64,000 nucleotides of DNA from Chaunax sp. Z400. Taxonomy: Eukaryota; Chordata; Actinopteri; Lophiiformes; Chaunacidae. The notes beneath the pieces were generated by a model. The model saw only the letters and a program-made list of their open reading frames with translations. It ran no database searches and was not told the origin of the DNA. Positions 42,622 through 52,914 of the stretch are shown here, in pieces. The translations under genes were made by a program, and so were the position numbers. The stretch's first letter is position 1, and the number at the start of each line of letters is the position of its first letter. The stretch is taken from contig CM075190.1 of NCBI GenBank assembly GCA_037577475.1, positions 1,592,501 to 1,656,500 on the forward strand, in the 5' to 3' direction.

Positions 42622-43129
42622 TCAGGTTCAGACATACCAGACAAAATAGGCACATTGTGACTACAACAAACTGTCACCTTACTATCACGACATGAGTATG
42701 TGGTGTGGGGGAAGCTGCCTTCCTCTGCCCCTTTGTCGCTTGGGAGCACTCTCATAGTGGAGCCCACGTCTGCCCGCTCAACCCCTAGGAACATCATGGT
42801 GGGCCGGGTTATAACATTCATCATTGGGTTCCAGTGAAAGTCCTTAACCCCACACAGGGCCCTGCGACACTCCAACGCAATGCCGAACTTGCTGATGTCT
42901 TCCCATGTGTTGCTGTTGAAGACCTACCCATCATGCAGGGCCTGTGCAAAGCCCAGGATGAGCAGGCCTCCACCCCACAACATGTAGTACCTGACCTGAT
43001 GCAGCTGCTCAAGGACTGTGGCTTAGGTTATGTTAACATTGAGAGCTGTGAGGTATCAGTTGAATGAAAGAGGAAATTGGCTGAGCTTGTGTTAGAATTC
43101 CAGGATGTCTACTCTAGAGACAAGTTGGA

Positions 43130-44047
43130 CTGTGGTGAGGCGAAGGATTCTGTCCACCGAATTTACCTCACTGATGAGCACCCCTTCCGTCTGCCCCCAG
43201 CGCACTACTAAAATGTGAGAACAGTTCTGTCTGACATGGAGATGAAAGGCATCATCAGTAAGTCCATCAGTGAATATGCTTCACCACTGGAAGAAATCAG
43301 GAGACTTACAGATATGCACCGATTTCCGCTGGCTAAACGCCAAGTCTGTGAAGGATGCTCACCCACTGCCTCATCAGGCTGACTGTCTTGCTGCCTTTGG
43401 TGGTAATGTCTTCTTTAGCACCATGGACTTGACTTCAGGATTTTACAACATCCCCCTTCATGAGTCTGACAGGCATTACACAGCCTTTACAACACCTCTT
43501 GGCCTCTATGAGTACAATCGGCTCCCCCAAGGCCTTTGCAACAGTCCTGCATCCTTCATGAGGATGATGCTTAGCATCTTTGGTGACTTCTCCAGCCTTC
43601 TTTGCTATATCGATGACCTGTTGGTCTTTGCACCTTCAGAAGAGGAAGCTCTGGTCCAACTGAGGGTCGTTTTCTCTCGGTTGAGATCCAATAACCTGAA
43701 GCTCACACAGAAAAAATGCCACTTCCTCAGGCATTCTGTGAAGTTCCTTGGTCACATTGTGGATGCTAGTGGTGTCTCTGTTGACCAGGAAAAAGTGATG
43801 GTCATCTCCAGGTTTGATAAAGAGGACTTAATGGAGGCTGATTGTTGCACCCCAGCTCAACAGAAAGTAAGATCCTTTCTTGGCATGGTGTTGTTTTACC
43901 AGCATTTTATCCCTGCATGCTCTCGCATTGCTAAGACACTCTTTACTTTAACAGCCGGTCAGAAGAGGAGAAATAAGGGCTGTCATGAGCGAGGGAGGGC
44001 AGGGACATATCACAAAATGACACCTCAGGATTGGACCCCAGCTTGTG
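43130..44047 (+). pseudogene. Gypsy reverse transcriptase, 5' and palm part
   Basis: It encodes CTDFRWLNAKSVKDAHPLP, FFSTMDLTSGFYNIPLHESD, RLPQGLCNSPASFMRMM and LLCYIDDLLVFAPSEEEA (catalytic YIDD). The start (before 43270) is in another frame and includes a stop at 43210. The frame is cut at 44048 by a DNA element and resumes at 48204 with the thumb/RNase H part. Confidence 0.92.
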
Positions 44048-45051
44048 CACTCACAGAAATATCTAAGCCTAATTCTTAAGATTTATGTATTTTAATTACA
44101 TGTAAATTTTCCATGAATTTGAATTACATAATTTCAACATAAATAAACTAATAAACTTTATGCGATTCATATTTGTCACTAAAACATGAATGAAATAAGT
44201 AAAAGTGAGATTTATGTAATAGTTCGAATAAACTTTGTGTTTTAAATACATAATAAACAGCTTTATGTATTTTTATTCAATAAATGCAATTTGTTTCAAT
44301 TCAATATATACACAGTTTATTTGTTGTGAACTCCAGTGCAAAACTCATAATATGAAATGTCTTCAAATCCCAATAAAAACATGTATAGCAAAATATACAT
44401 ATAAAAATAGAGTGCCATCTTTTTTGGTTTTGGATCAGTCAATACTACAGTGGCGCACAAGGGCAAACGAGCTGCAACTTAAGAAACCACATGCAAATAG
44501 ACAAAACACAAGAAAATTAAGAAGACATCAATTTGACAACACATGCACAGCATTTAGAAAATGTGCTGCAAAACCACAACACAACAGAAGTGTTTACAAA
44601 GGACACATAAAATGATGCATCCCTGGGTGCGCCTTTTCTAATACTGCATTTAAAGAATAGAACAGATTTAAAACAAAAACATTTCATTTGTTGTTTTCAT
44701 CTGACACGTTACGCTTACCTTAACTTCTGGATTGTGCGGTCATGTGACTTAGAATAAAACCTTAATTAACATTGTGGGAATACAACAACACAGTACCTAA
44801 AGCTAAACAAGGTGTATTATACTTACTTAAAAAACTCTTATTCACCACCACACATTTTGACTTCTAGTGTACTGTAAACTCTTTCAAGAACTGCAAGCAA
44901 GGTTGAATAACCATCACTCTGTTAACTGAAACACCTCACAGACAAAACAGTGTTGACCAAACAGGCCATCTAGGCCTGTAACAATAACTACTTTTGTTGG
45001 AAACTAAGTGAACAAGTACTTACAACAAGTCAACCACAGAGGGAAACTCCA

Positions 45052-45369
45052 TTACCGGAGCATCTTAATTTTCAGTGCTTGGACTTTTGGTGAAAGCTTG
45101 GTCGTGTCCAGTTCCATGAGGACTTTCTGAAACACTTCGTAAAGGCACTTCAGGTCCTTTGGATAGCTTAAGTTCAGTGCATAAATGAGTCCAAAGAGCA
45201 TCACACATCCATGGGTGACACTCTGAAGGTTCTGCAGAACTTCAGTGCCTTCAAGCACAACACCTACATCTGCAGGTTTGTCTTCAGGACTAGCGCCCTC
45301 CACCCGAATAACATGTATGCCCATCGTTGTCTCAGGAATCAGCGCCTCAGCCTCTCTGGGTTCACTGTC
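45052..45369 (-). CDS. Unknown gene, exon 5 with stop
   Basis: Acceptor gtcctccag, 105 codons DSEPREAEALIPETTMGIHV ... KIKMLR and TAA at 45054-45052. It carries the conserved C-terminal module of the teleost multi-copy family. Confidence 0.8.
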   Translation of the reverse strand, partial: DSEPREAEALIPETTMGIHVIRVEGASPEDKPADVGVVLEGTEVLQNLQSVTHGCVMLFGLIYALNLSYPKDLKCLYEVFQKVLMELDTTKLSPKVQALKIKMLR

Positions 45370-47670
45370 CTGGAGGACAAACAAAGAGAACAATGAGCTG
45401 CTGATCACATTGGGATATTCAGAATTTAAGGCACACTGTTTCACAAACTTACAAATATGTTGAACCATTCAAATGCAAAATAACGCCACGATTTCAAAAC
45501 CACACAAAACAGTCAGGAAGACCCAATAACTGGCCTTTCATTTCTGTCAAACCAGTTTGCAATGACCTCAACTTACCATTGCTGCCTATAAAGTTTGCCA
45601 CCAAGAGTACTTTAGTAAACCTGCAAGCCAACAAAAACTGCATACATTGTGATCCTTCAAAAAGTTAAATACTCCCCCACAGTCAGATGTTAGTGTTTAC
45701 TTTGGTAAACTAGGCCTACGCTGTTATCCAGACAGCAAGGGTATATCCCCGAAAGCCAATCCCCCTCCATTGTACAAGCAATTCCCCTGATTGAACTCCT
45801 AAAATTAAATGTGAAGTTATGTCTGAAAAACAGTGTTTTTCATTAAAAAAAGCTCCTCCTAGTGAGTAAAATATGAACTATTAGAGTAAAATTAAACATA
45901 TACAAATAAATACAAGATAGACCTCCTCAAATTGATTCATATGCACCAAATTTGGACAAAATCAGAGGAACGGTTGAGAAATTAAGGCCCCTATATTTCT
46001 GAGATAAAACTCTCTCAAGTGTCAGAAACATGGAACCGACCTTTCCCTAAATCAACCCAGTTCTTCCTCGCACTAAGGTCTATGAGGGTATAAAATCTGA
46101 AAATGATACATGAAATAGTTTGAGTTGTCGTGTGATACAATATAATTATGAAAAAGGAAGCCTGTAATTTAATCCAAATCTCGAAGAGTATTATCTTGTA
46201 TATATCAAATTTTACTCTAATAGTTCATATTTTACTCCTTACTCCCTATTATTACTCCAAAATGTACACTTTGTATTACCAATTGCTTCATATTTTCCAG
46301 AGTCATTTACATGTGAGAAGCTTCTCGTTTGGTTTATGAGATCAATAATGCTCCACACTGATAGCTGCATAGTTCAGTCTTTTAGTACACACTTCATGCA
46401 CATAGGCAAAGCTAGACTGGGGTGCCTTTGAGGAAAGTAACAAAACTATCAATGAAAATATATCCACAACACATATACAAAATTAAGACAGTAGGTTGCC
46501 AAACACTCACCACGTATTCCTTGACCAGTGTCTCCATGTCTTCATTAAGGTGGACACCTGAGCTCCTCAGGACACAGCCTCGTTTGGTGTGTAGGTCTTC
46601 ATTCTGAAAAGAAAAAAATACATTAATCACAGCATTGAGCAGTTGTATCATATGTGCCTTAAAAGGGTTTTCCAACTTGAAAATGTACATGGACAATCTA
46701 CATATATGCATGGATACCGGCTATTGCGGCCATAGAGGATATGCTTCAGCCTGAAATGTTTTTAGCAGCTCATACCTGGAAGATACTGTGATGCCACACA
46801 CTTGAGATGCCACTGCCACATTTACATACAGCATCTGTGAACAAAGGAAAAGAGGAATTTATCAGTTGTGGAGAAGAACATACGGATAGAAAAACAACAC
46901 ACAAGCAATCTCCTTTAAAAAAAAAAAGAAGCAAATATGATTTACAGCACACTACCTGCAAAAACATATCAAACCCTAGGTCAAACAATGCAAATATGTT
47001 TTTAAGTATGCAGTAGACATGCTAATGTTGCTCATGTTAATGCTTGTACTGTTGATTCAAAATATGTTTCATCCTTAGTCATCTGATGTATTTAACTTTC
47101 TATGTATTATCATGCTCAGTGCCTTTTTAGCCTACATACTTACAAAATCCAAGAGGTTCCCCCTGCATAGACGATGTCCAAAAACAGCGTAATGTTATGC
47201 TTCAAAGAATTCTGAATCTGTAGAAAGACAAAAACAACATGCATTAAACACATTGTATTACCAAAATCACCCTCTACTCTTTTTTAAAAACGTTTTCAAT
47301 GTTGTAACCCATCAGATTCTGTTACCTGCCATGTTGGGAAGCAGTAGGCCTACCTGGATCCTAAGCTTAATGATCAATAGCACAATGAAAAAACACTTCA
47401 ATACAATAAAAATTAAATTTTAATATGTACAATCCAGTTACTTAAAAGCTTATTTAACTAAACCAAGGCCTACTAAAGTGGAAGTATATTTATTTTATAT
47501 TTCATAATTCTGCTCAAACAATTTGAAATGTAGGATTTTACTTGTAAAAACTTACAAATACATTGTGATTAATTACTTACGGTAGCTCCGATTCTGAACA
47601 ACCTCTTGTAACACAGCAGGTCAGAGAATCCGAGTCCGCCAAAGCCAAATACGGTGGAACAACCCGCCAT
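45052..47670 (-). CDS. Five-exon gene of unknown function inside the 4.16 kb element (203 aa)
   Basis: Exons on the - strand: 47670-47581, 47217-47144, 46812-46776, 46603-46511 and 45369-45052. All have GT-AG borders (donors gtaagt, gtaagt, gtatga, gtgagt) and sum to 612 nt, an uninterrupted 203-codon frame plus stop. A stronger-looking acceptor for exon 3 at 46834 would break the frame, so exon 3 is the least certain. The product starts MAGCSTVFGFGGLGFSDLLC. Its last exon carries MGIHVIRVEGA, ADVGVVLEGTEVLQNL and MLFGLIYALNLSYPKDL, ending KLSPKVQALKIKMLR. That C-terminal module resembles a multi-copy teleost family, some members annotated as SAMD3-like, with no known function. No signal peptide. 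A few hydrophobic stretches (LFLDIVYAGG, VMLFGLIYAL). Function not assigned. Confidence 0.72.
46511..46603 (-). CDS. Unknown gene, exon 4
   Basis: Acceptor cttttcag, 31 codons NEDLHTKRGCVLRSSGVHLN and EDMETLVKEYV, donor gtgagt. Phase 0 at both sides. Confidence 0.72.
46776..46812 (-). CDS. Unknown gene, exon 3 (acceptor uncertain)
   Basis: With the acceptor aaatgtggcag it encodes FGISSVWHHSIFQ in frame. The acceptor 22 bases upstream (tttgttcacag, exon start 46834) has a better pyrimidine tract but causes a stop. The donor gtatga is shared. Confidence 0.5.
47144..47217 (-). CDS. Unknown gene, exon 2
   Basis: Acceptor ctacag, then IQNSLKHNITLFLDIVYAGG and TSWI plus two bases, donor gtaagt. 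The other two frames contain stops, so the frame is set. Confidence 0.72.
47581..47670 (-). CDS. Unknown gene, exon 1
   Basis: ATG at 47670-47668, 30 codons ending GCTACC, then donor gtaagt (47580-47575). It is CpG-rich, unlike the AT-rich element around it. Confidence 0.72.
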
Positions 47671-47699
47671 CCACGGCTCCTTCGACGTTACTTCAAAAT

Positions 47700-47935
47700 G
47701 AACCGCGCAGTTGTTGTCGTCAATGGCTGAAGTCCGACGCGTTTTCAAAATACTGACTCGTTTTAATAGCGTGACGTAAAAACAAAGAGCGCTTAGCTGA
47801 TATAAATAGCACCATGCGGGTTAAATTGAAGACTGGGTGAATCCGGACTAAATTTAACACTCTCTGGTCTGATGCAGGCCAACAGGTAAAGGTTCAAAAT
47901 TGCTGAGTCAGTCAGACCTGTGACGTCATTTCCCC
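47700..47935 (-). promoter_or_regulatory. Candidate promoter of the unknown gene
   Basis: A CpG-rich patch upstream of the - strand ATG, in an otherwise AT-rich element. It has a full palindromic CRE TGACGTCA (47921-47928), a second CRE-like TGACGTAA (47772-47779) and TGCTGAGTCAG (47901-47911), an AP-1/MARE core. On the - strand CTATTTATATCAG (about 47805-47793) is TATA-like. Inference from sequence only. Confidence 0.5.
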
Positions 47936-48203
47936 TGTAAAACGATCTAATTTCCTGAAAATTATATGCAAACCAATCTCATAAATTTTAACCAATTGAA
48001 TCATGCTTGTTCTACAGCGAAACATATTTAAACCTTTTTCATATTTTCTAACTAATTAAATTGAATTGTTTTCATAATTAACAGATTCATGCTGATTCTA
48101 TGTAATTTGAATGCATACATTTCCAAAATATGATTATTTACATAAAAGTAAATAGATATAATTACTTAATATTAAACTAGGCCATGATTCATTTTTTTGA
48201 GTG

Positions 48204-48755
48204 TGAGAGGGCTTTTGAGGAACTCAAGCGTGCACTTCTCCACTGTGTGGTGTTGGCACATCCAGATTTTAACAGACCCTTCATCCTTCCTACTGATGCT
48301 TCAACTGATGGAGTGGGTGCTGTTTTATCCCAGGTGCCTGCTGGTGAAGAGAGGGCAAGACCTATAGCCTTTGCGAGCAAGTCTCTCAGTCGCAGACAAG
48401 CCAAATACCCCGCACACAGACTTGAATTCTTGGCTCTGAATGGACTGTGTGTGATAAATTCAGTCATTGGCTTAAGGGGCATACATTCACTGTTTGGACT
48501 GATAATAACCCTCTTACATACATCCTGACCAAGCCGAAACTGGATGCCTGTGAGCAGCGCTTGGTCTCCAAACTAGCCCCATATTCCTTTGACATCAGAT
48601 ATGTTCCAGGCAGGCTGAATGTTGTGGCAGATGCCTTGAGCAGGGAACCTTTTGTGAGACCTGTCGCTGAACGCCTCCTGTCAGAGCCCTACTATGAACT
48701 GTTGGAGCATGCCTGTGATGGTAGGATGCTATGGTGCAGGATGCATTCCATCTGA
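48204..48755 (+). pseudogene. Gypsy RT end and RNase H
   Basis: ERAFEELKRALLHCVVLAHP leads into the RNase H-like FILPTDASTDGVGAVLSQVP (D of the catalytic site). After a frameshift near 48455 it continues HTFTVWTDNNPLTYILTKPK (second D region) and ends RYVPGRLNVVADALSREPF, the standard Ty3/Gypsy RNase H end. Confidence 0.9.
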
Positions 48756-48864
48756 CCTGCCAACCCCAGTCACTGGATAACACCTTCGCGGCTATTGTCA
48801 ATGTCTCCTCTTCTCTGCCTCTATCAGCAACTGTGACTCTGCTTCCAGGCAGCGTGCTACATCT

Positions 48865-49784
48865 TTGGCTGACCAACTGACAACGCTGACTGCTCCTAGC
48901 CTGGATGTCTCTTCTGTGCTCTCTCATACTGATCTCTTGTCCCACCAAAAACAGGATCCTGTGGTCTCCAGAGTTGCCTTTTATGTTGTACGGAAGCGCA
49001 GGCCCTCCAGACATGAGCGCAGTAATGAGTGTCAGCAGACTTTGAGGATTTTGAAACAGTGGGATAAGCTCACCCTCACTAGGGATCCACTTACCAAACA
49101 CAAGCGCTTCCAGTTCATTGTCCCCCAGTCCCTGAAGCCCGCAGTGCCTTCTGGCATACATGACAATGCTGGTCATCAGGGTTAGCCATGCACACTCTCC
49201 CTAGCTCTCCAACGCTTCTTTTGGTACAATATGGAAAAAGATGTGCGGAACCATCTGAGACACTGCCCCAGATGTGTTCTCAGTAAAAGCCCTGAGCCAG
49301 CTGCAAGAGCCCCTCTGGAGAGCATTAAAACAACTGCTCCGCTAGAACTTGTGTGCATTGATTTCTGGTCTGCAGAGGACAGTAACAACAAGTCTTTGGA
49401 TGTCCTTGTGATCATTGATCATTTCACGAAGTTGGCACATGCATTCCCATGCCGGGACCAGACAGCTTCTCAGCAAAGAATCTGTGGGATGGATTTTTCT
49501 GTATCTATGGCTTCCCTCAATGCATTCACTCTGACCAGGGAGCAAGTTTTGAGAGTGAGTTGGTTGCTGAGCTCCTGAAAATGGGTGGTGTTGTCAAGTG
49601 TCACACCTCATCTTATCACCCTATGGGTAATGGTGCCACGGAGAGATTTAACTGCACCCTGGGAAACATGTTGAGATCTCTTCCACCCAGACAGAAACAG
49701 AAATGGCCACAGATGATACAGTCAATGACCTTTGTGTACAATTGCACTGCCCACGAAACCACAGGGTTTCCTCCATTTATTTGA
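48865..49784 (+). pseudogene. Gypsy integrase
   Basis: Contains the H2C2 zinc finger (HDNAGHQG then RNHLRHCPRCVLSK), interrupted by a TAG at about 49183. The catalytic core follows: VCIDFWSAED (first D), IHSDQGASFESELVAELL (second D), YHPMGNGATERFN (E). There is a frameshift between 49449 and 49490. The ordering matches Ty3/Gypsy integrases. Confidence 0.9.
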
Positions 49785-49859
49785 TGTTTGGGAGAGTCCC
49801 CAGATTACCAGTTGACTTCATGTTCAAAAATGTCCTTCATGATGACACTATTTGTGACT

Positions 49860-50616
49860 ACAAAGCGTAAATTAAATCACTAATGGACGACCTGCATTCT
49901 GCAATGCTCCTGGCCCAAGAAAACAGCAACGTGGAGCATCAACATCAGTCAGATCAGTACAACAAATGGACTAAGGGACTGACCCTGCAATTGGTGATCG
50001 GGTGCTGGTGGCAAACAAAGGAGTCAGGGGAAAGCGTAAGCTCTCTGACAAATGTAAACCTGTCATCTACACAGTGGTGGCCTCAAAACCTGACCTTCAT
50101 ATCTACCAGATCAGAGACAGGGAAGGGAATGAACATGTGGTGCACCGCAACCTACTCCTCCAAGTCAACTTCTTGCCCTTGGATGTAATGCTGAATGTTG
50201 GTGACACTCACCCAGCTGCTAGCATGATCACTGCGCCTGGATCTGATGTGTCTGGTGCATCAGCTGTGGATACAGGAGCTGCAATAGTTGAGTCTTCTCT
50301 CGCTGGGTCCCTTCCCTGCATCAGTGATGATGACAACCGCACAGCATCCTGGGTTCGGCTACATTCACCTGCTGAGACAGAAGTTGATCTGCCTCACTCT
50401 GCTGAAATGTCCTCCTCTGCTCATGCTGGGTTGGCTGGTGCTGGTGCTTCCTCAAACCCCTCCCCCTCTGAGTCACACAACAACCATATTGACCCACAAG
50501 GGTCAGAAATGGGTCGCAGACTTACCACACGTTTTGGTAGAGTCATTAGGCCAGTATGCCGCTTGATTGAGTCTATGGCTCAAATTAAATCACTTTTTGG
50601 TTTTGAGAAAGTTTAG
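49860..50616 (+). pseudogene. Gypsy integrase C-terminal region
   Basis: After a frameshift it encodes GDRVLVANKGVRGKRKLSDK-like text (GPY/F-type region), then VYTVVASKPDLHIYQIRDRE and a serine/alanine-rich tail ending at TAG 50614. 50617-50986 is untranslated sequence before the 3' LTR. Confidence 0.75.
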
Positions 50617-50986
50617 TCCTCTGTCATTCATGTGTAATTCTTATAACTGCATTATAATTGCTAGTTCTCCTTGATGAAGTGACAGTATTGTTGATAATTT
50701 TGTGTGTCTCTTGTATTATTAATATGGCAATGTGTCATATTTTTCAAATAAAGTTATTGTGTATGGCCATTTTGTGTGGTGTAAAAGGCACCTCATTTTG
50801 TCTATTGAGTTTCTTGAGATCTGCTAGGCGCCGAGCAAGTCTCTTGTCTCTTAACCTTTGTATAGGTAGCTTAAATTGCTGATCTGGACCACTAGTTATG
50901 TGGTCTGTTTTTAATGGCCAGTGTAAACAACTGTATATGTAAATTATTTTATGTTTATGGATTTTGTGTAATTCTAGGTAGATGAA

Positions 50987-51530
50987 TGTAACCGGGCCAG
51001 TTTTGGCACTATAATTACACAAAATCCGTTCTATTGTACCCCTTTTTGTTATACCTGACTGCCAGGACCGTCCCAGTTCCTTCTGTGTTGCTCCTCCTTA
51101 TTTCTTCTTCTCTGGTTCCCCCTATATATTCTGTTTGTCCCATAGCCTCTCCCCTTTTGTATTGTCCCCACATGGGAGAGGTTGGTTCCCTGTTGTTGCT
51201 ACTAATAGCATCCTGTTAAGTCTTGTATATAGTATGTATTAAGTTATTTTGCTGTTTGTTTTATAGAGTGAGGAGCTGGGGCATGTACATAGATTGCACA
51301 CTGAAGTGCTGTTTTCTTCCCTCGTCAGGTGTGTTAGTGTAAATGTTGATTTGTGTGCCCTTTTGTCCCCCACATGGGAGCGAGTGAGGAGCTGGGCCAT
51401 GAACATAGATTGCACACTGAAGTGCTGTTTTCTTCCCTCGTCAGTGGGGCAATAAACGGAGCATTCTCTCATCGGTGCTGAGATTGATTATATACATATA
51501 TATACACAACGCAAAAGTCCACTGGTTACA
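50987..51530 (+). repeat. Gypsy 3' LTR
   Basis: 544 bp beginning TGTAACCGGGCCAGTTTTGG and ending AAGTCCACTGGTTACA, with 7-bp inverted ends TGTAACC/GGTTACA. Inside are two direct repeats of a GAGTGAGGAGCTGGGGCATG... block, and AATAAACGGAGCATTC (polyA signal). It matches 40454-40945. Confidence 0.9.
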
Positions 51531-51922
51531 CTGTGACAAGTCTCACCCTGTGATCCTTAACGTCCCATAGAGGGCATTGTCATGCATGAAGGTGATGCCT
51601 GATTGCTGTATGGATGTATACAATAGCGGTCTCTGCGGCGATGGTACAAACACCAACGACCAACGGTAAATTATCACCTTAACCAGGTCTTTTCAATGAT
51701 GCAGAAAAAATCTCACCAACATCATGGTTTACTCTGAAATGCACCAATGACTGTTATTTCTATGTTCTGACTAAATGATGGTTATTCATGATTTAACATG
51801 TTTTGGTTGTGGGTACTTAAAAGAGTCTATTCAGTGAATCACGTTTGTTTGTTTCAGTAGATTAGTGCTAGTGAATAGAAATCACAGGGTTATTAAAATT
51901 ATGCATTTCCACTGTTGGTCAG

Positions 51923-52260
51923 TGTATAAGGAAAAAACTGAAGTGCAATAAAGCAGTGGAGACCTTAAAGCAGCCTGGCAAGGAATTAAGAATATGGCCT
52001 CCATCAACCAATATGCTAATAACACCAAAAAATCCATTAGTGTAAATGGAGTGGATAACTATGACTTGCCTCACACTTTTAACTCTTTCTTTTCCCGCTT
52101 TGAAATGTCTGGTTTTTCTGAAAATGTAAAAAGTCCCTTGAGTCTCTAAATTAAATTGTGATATCTCAGGAATGTGTCACTGCCCTTAATTAATTTAAGA
52201 GGGTTAAATAAGGAATGCTGCTGGTCCTGATGCCATCTGTGTGCGGGTGGTTGACGTGAC
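51923..52260 (+). mobile_element. LINE, right half (host of the nest)
   Basis: Resumes the LINE broken at 40098. It encodes a WQGI-type linker, SVNGVDNYDLPHTFNSFFSR and FEMSGFSENVKSPL, then an RT-start-like AAGPD (GCTGCTGGTCCTGATGCC at about 52217) with frameshifts. It ends near 52260. Confidence 0.75.
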
Positions 52261-52914
52261 ACTCCATTTTTGTGTTCACAGTGACAAATATAAAAGAAAA
52301 TTGGTCATGTTTTCTGAAAATCTCTACTTTTGTTAACAACTTGATTTTCAAAAATGAACCCATCTGTTATTCATGAGTGTTTTAATTCAGTTATTTTAAT
52401 GTTTAGTTTGAAACATGACCATTTTCCACTGGTGTGACTGTCAGAGGTAACATTGCTGATCTTCAAGCTACTGTAATTAAATGAAAAAATTAGATCAAAT
52501 ACATTAAATTACTTTTATACATATAATACTGTTTACTTTATGATAGTATAGGTTGTAAGTCTTCATGTCTCCACTCCAAATGATTATGACTCATTACATT
52601 TTGTTCGTTCTGGGAACATTAAACTGGTATTAATTTGGAACCCATCACTGAGAAGGTCCTTCTTCATCCAGGAGCTACAGAAGACATCACTGGAGCACAT
52701 AGACTGAACATAAGGTCAGATACTTATCAGAGTATTGATATTTCTGTCCACTGTTAGAAATGAGACCAATTACGTCGTCCTTTGGTGTGACATCATTTAA
52801 GTGTTGATATGAAAACATTCATACATTTATATTATTTGACTTCTTAAATAATGTTAACCTTATGCTGTAACATTGGACTGAAGACTCTCTGATATACAGC
52901 TAGGCTGTAAACTG
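52261..52914. other. Intergenic, nothing recognised
   Basis: AT-rich single-copy-looking sequence between the LINE and the minisatellite. Confidence 0.5.

Larger units (their letters stand above)
44048..48203 (-). mobile_element. 4.16 kb DNA element with a spliced gene, inserted in the Gypsy RT
   Basis: It starts CACTCACAGAAATATC and ends TTTTTTTGAGTG, giving a 6-bp inverted CACTCA terminus with further loose similarity inward. It is flanked by TG on both sides (44046-44047, 48204-48205). The Gypsy reading frame is continuous if the element and one TG are removed, which fixes the ends to within two bases. A 4-bp TGTG duplication with slightly shorter ends is the alternative. CACT ends with a short duplication recall the CACTA/Mirage/Chapaev group, but no transposase is visible. 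The ends are AT-rich. The only gene is the - strand five-exon gene at 45052-47670. Confidence 0.7.
40454..51530 (+). mobile_element. Ty3/Gypsy LTR retrotransposon, decayed and itself interrupted
   Basis: LTRs flank a gag-pol order of zinc knuckle, protease, reverse transcriptase, RNase H, integrase, which is the Ty3/Gypsy order. The 3' LTR (50987-51530) is complete with TGTAACC...GGTTACA ends. The 5' LTR (40454-40945) lacks about 245 bp at its start. A tRNA-primer-site-like TGGTGCCGTTCGACC follows the 5' LTR at about 40948. Inserts: a LINE tail (about 40790-40928), a solo LTR (41137-41592) and a 4.16 kb DNA element (44048-48203). Frameshifts and stops occur throughout pol. No envelope-like gene seen. 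Confidence 0.9.
40099..51922 (-). mobile_element. Tc1-like transposon (family B, copy 4), split by a Gypsy element
   Basis: Left piece 40099-40453 starts CTGACCAACAGTAGAAAC after TA. It also carries a LINE 3' tail insert (40157-40310). Right piece 51531-51922 ends CCACTGTTGGTCAG. The left piece stops within CCATTCTTCCTGCAG and the right resumes with CTGTGACAAGT. Comparison with 19450-19490 and 23250-23270 shows these are adjacent in an uninterrupted copy. So the Gypsy element 40454-51530 landed here. Confidence 0.85.

Noticed and set aside
43976..44093. Natural C-terminus of the Gypsy RT at 44077
   Set aside because: The frame beyond 44047 is read into the inserted DNA element. The real continuation is at 48204.
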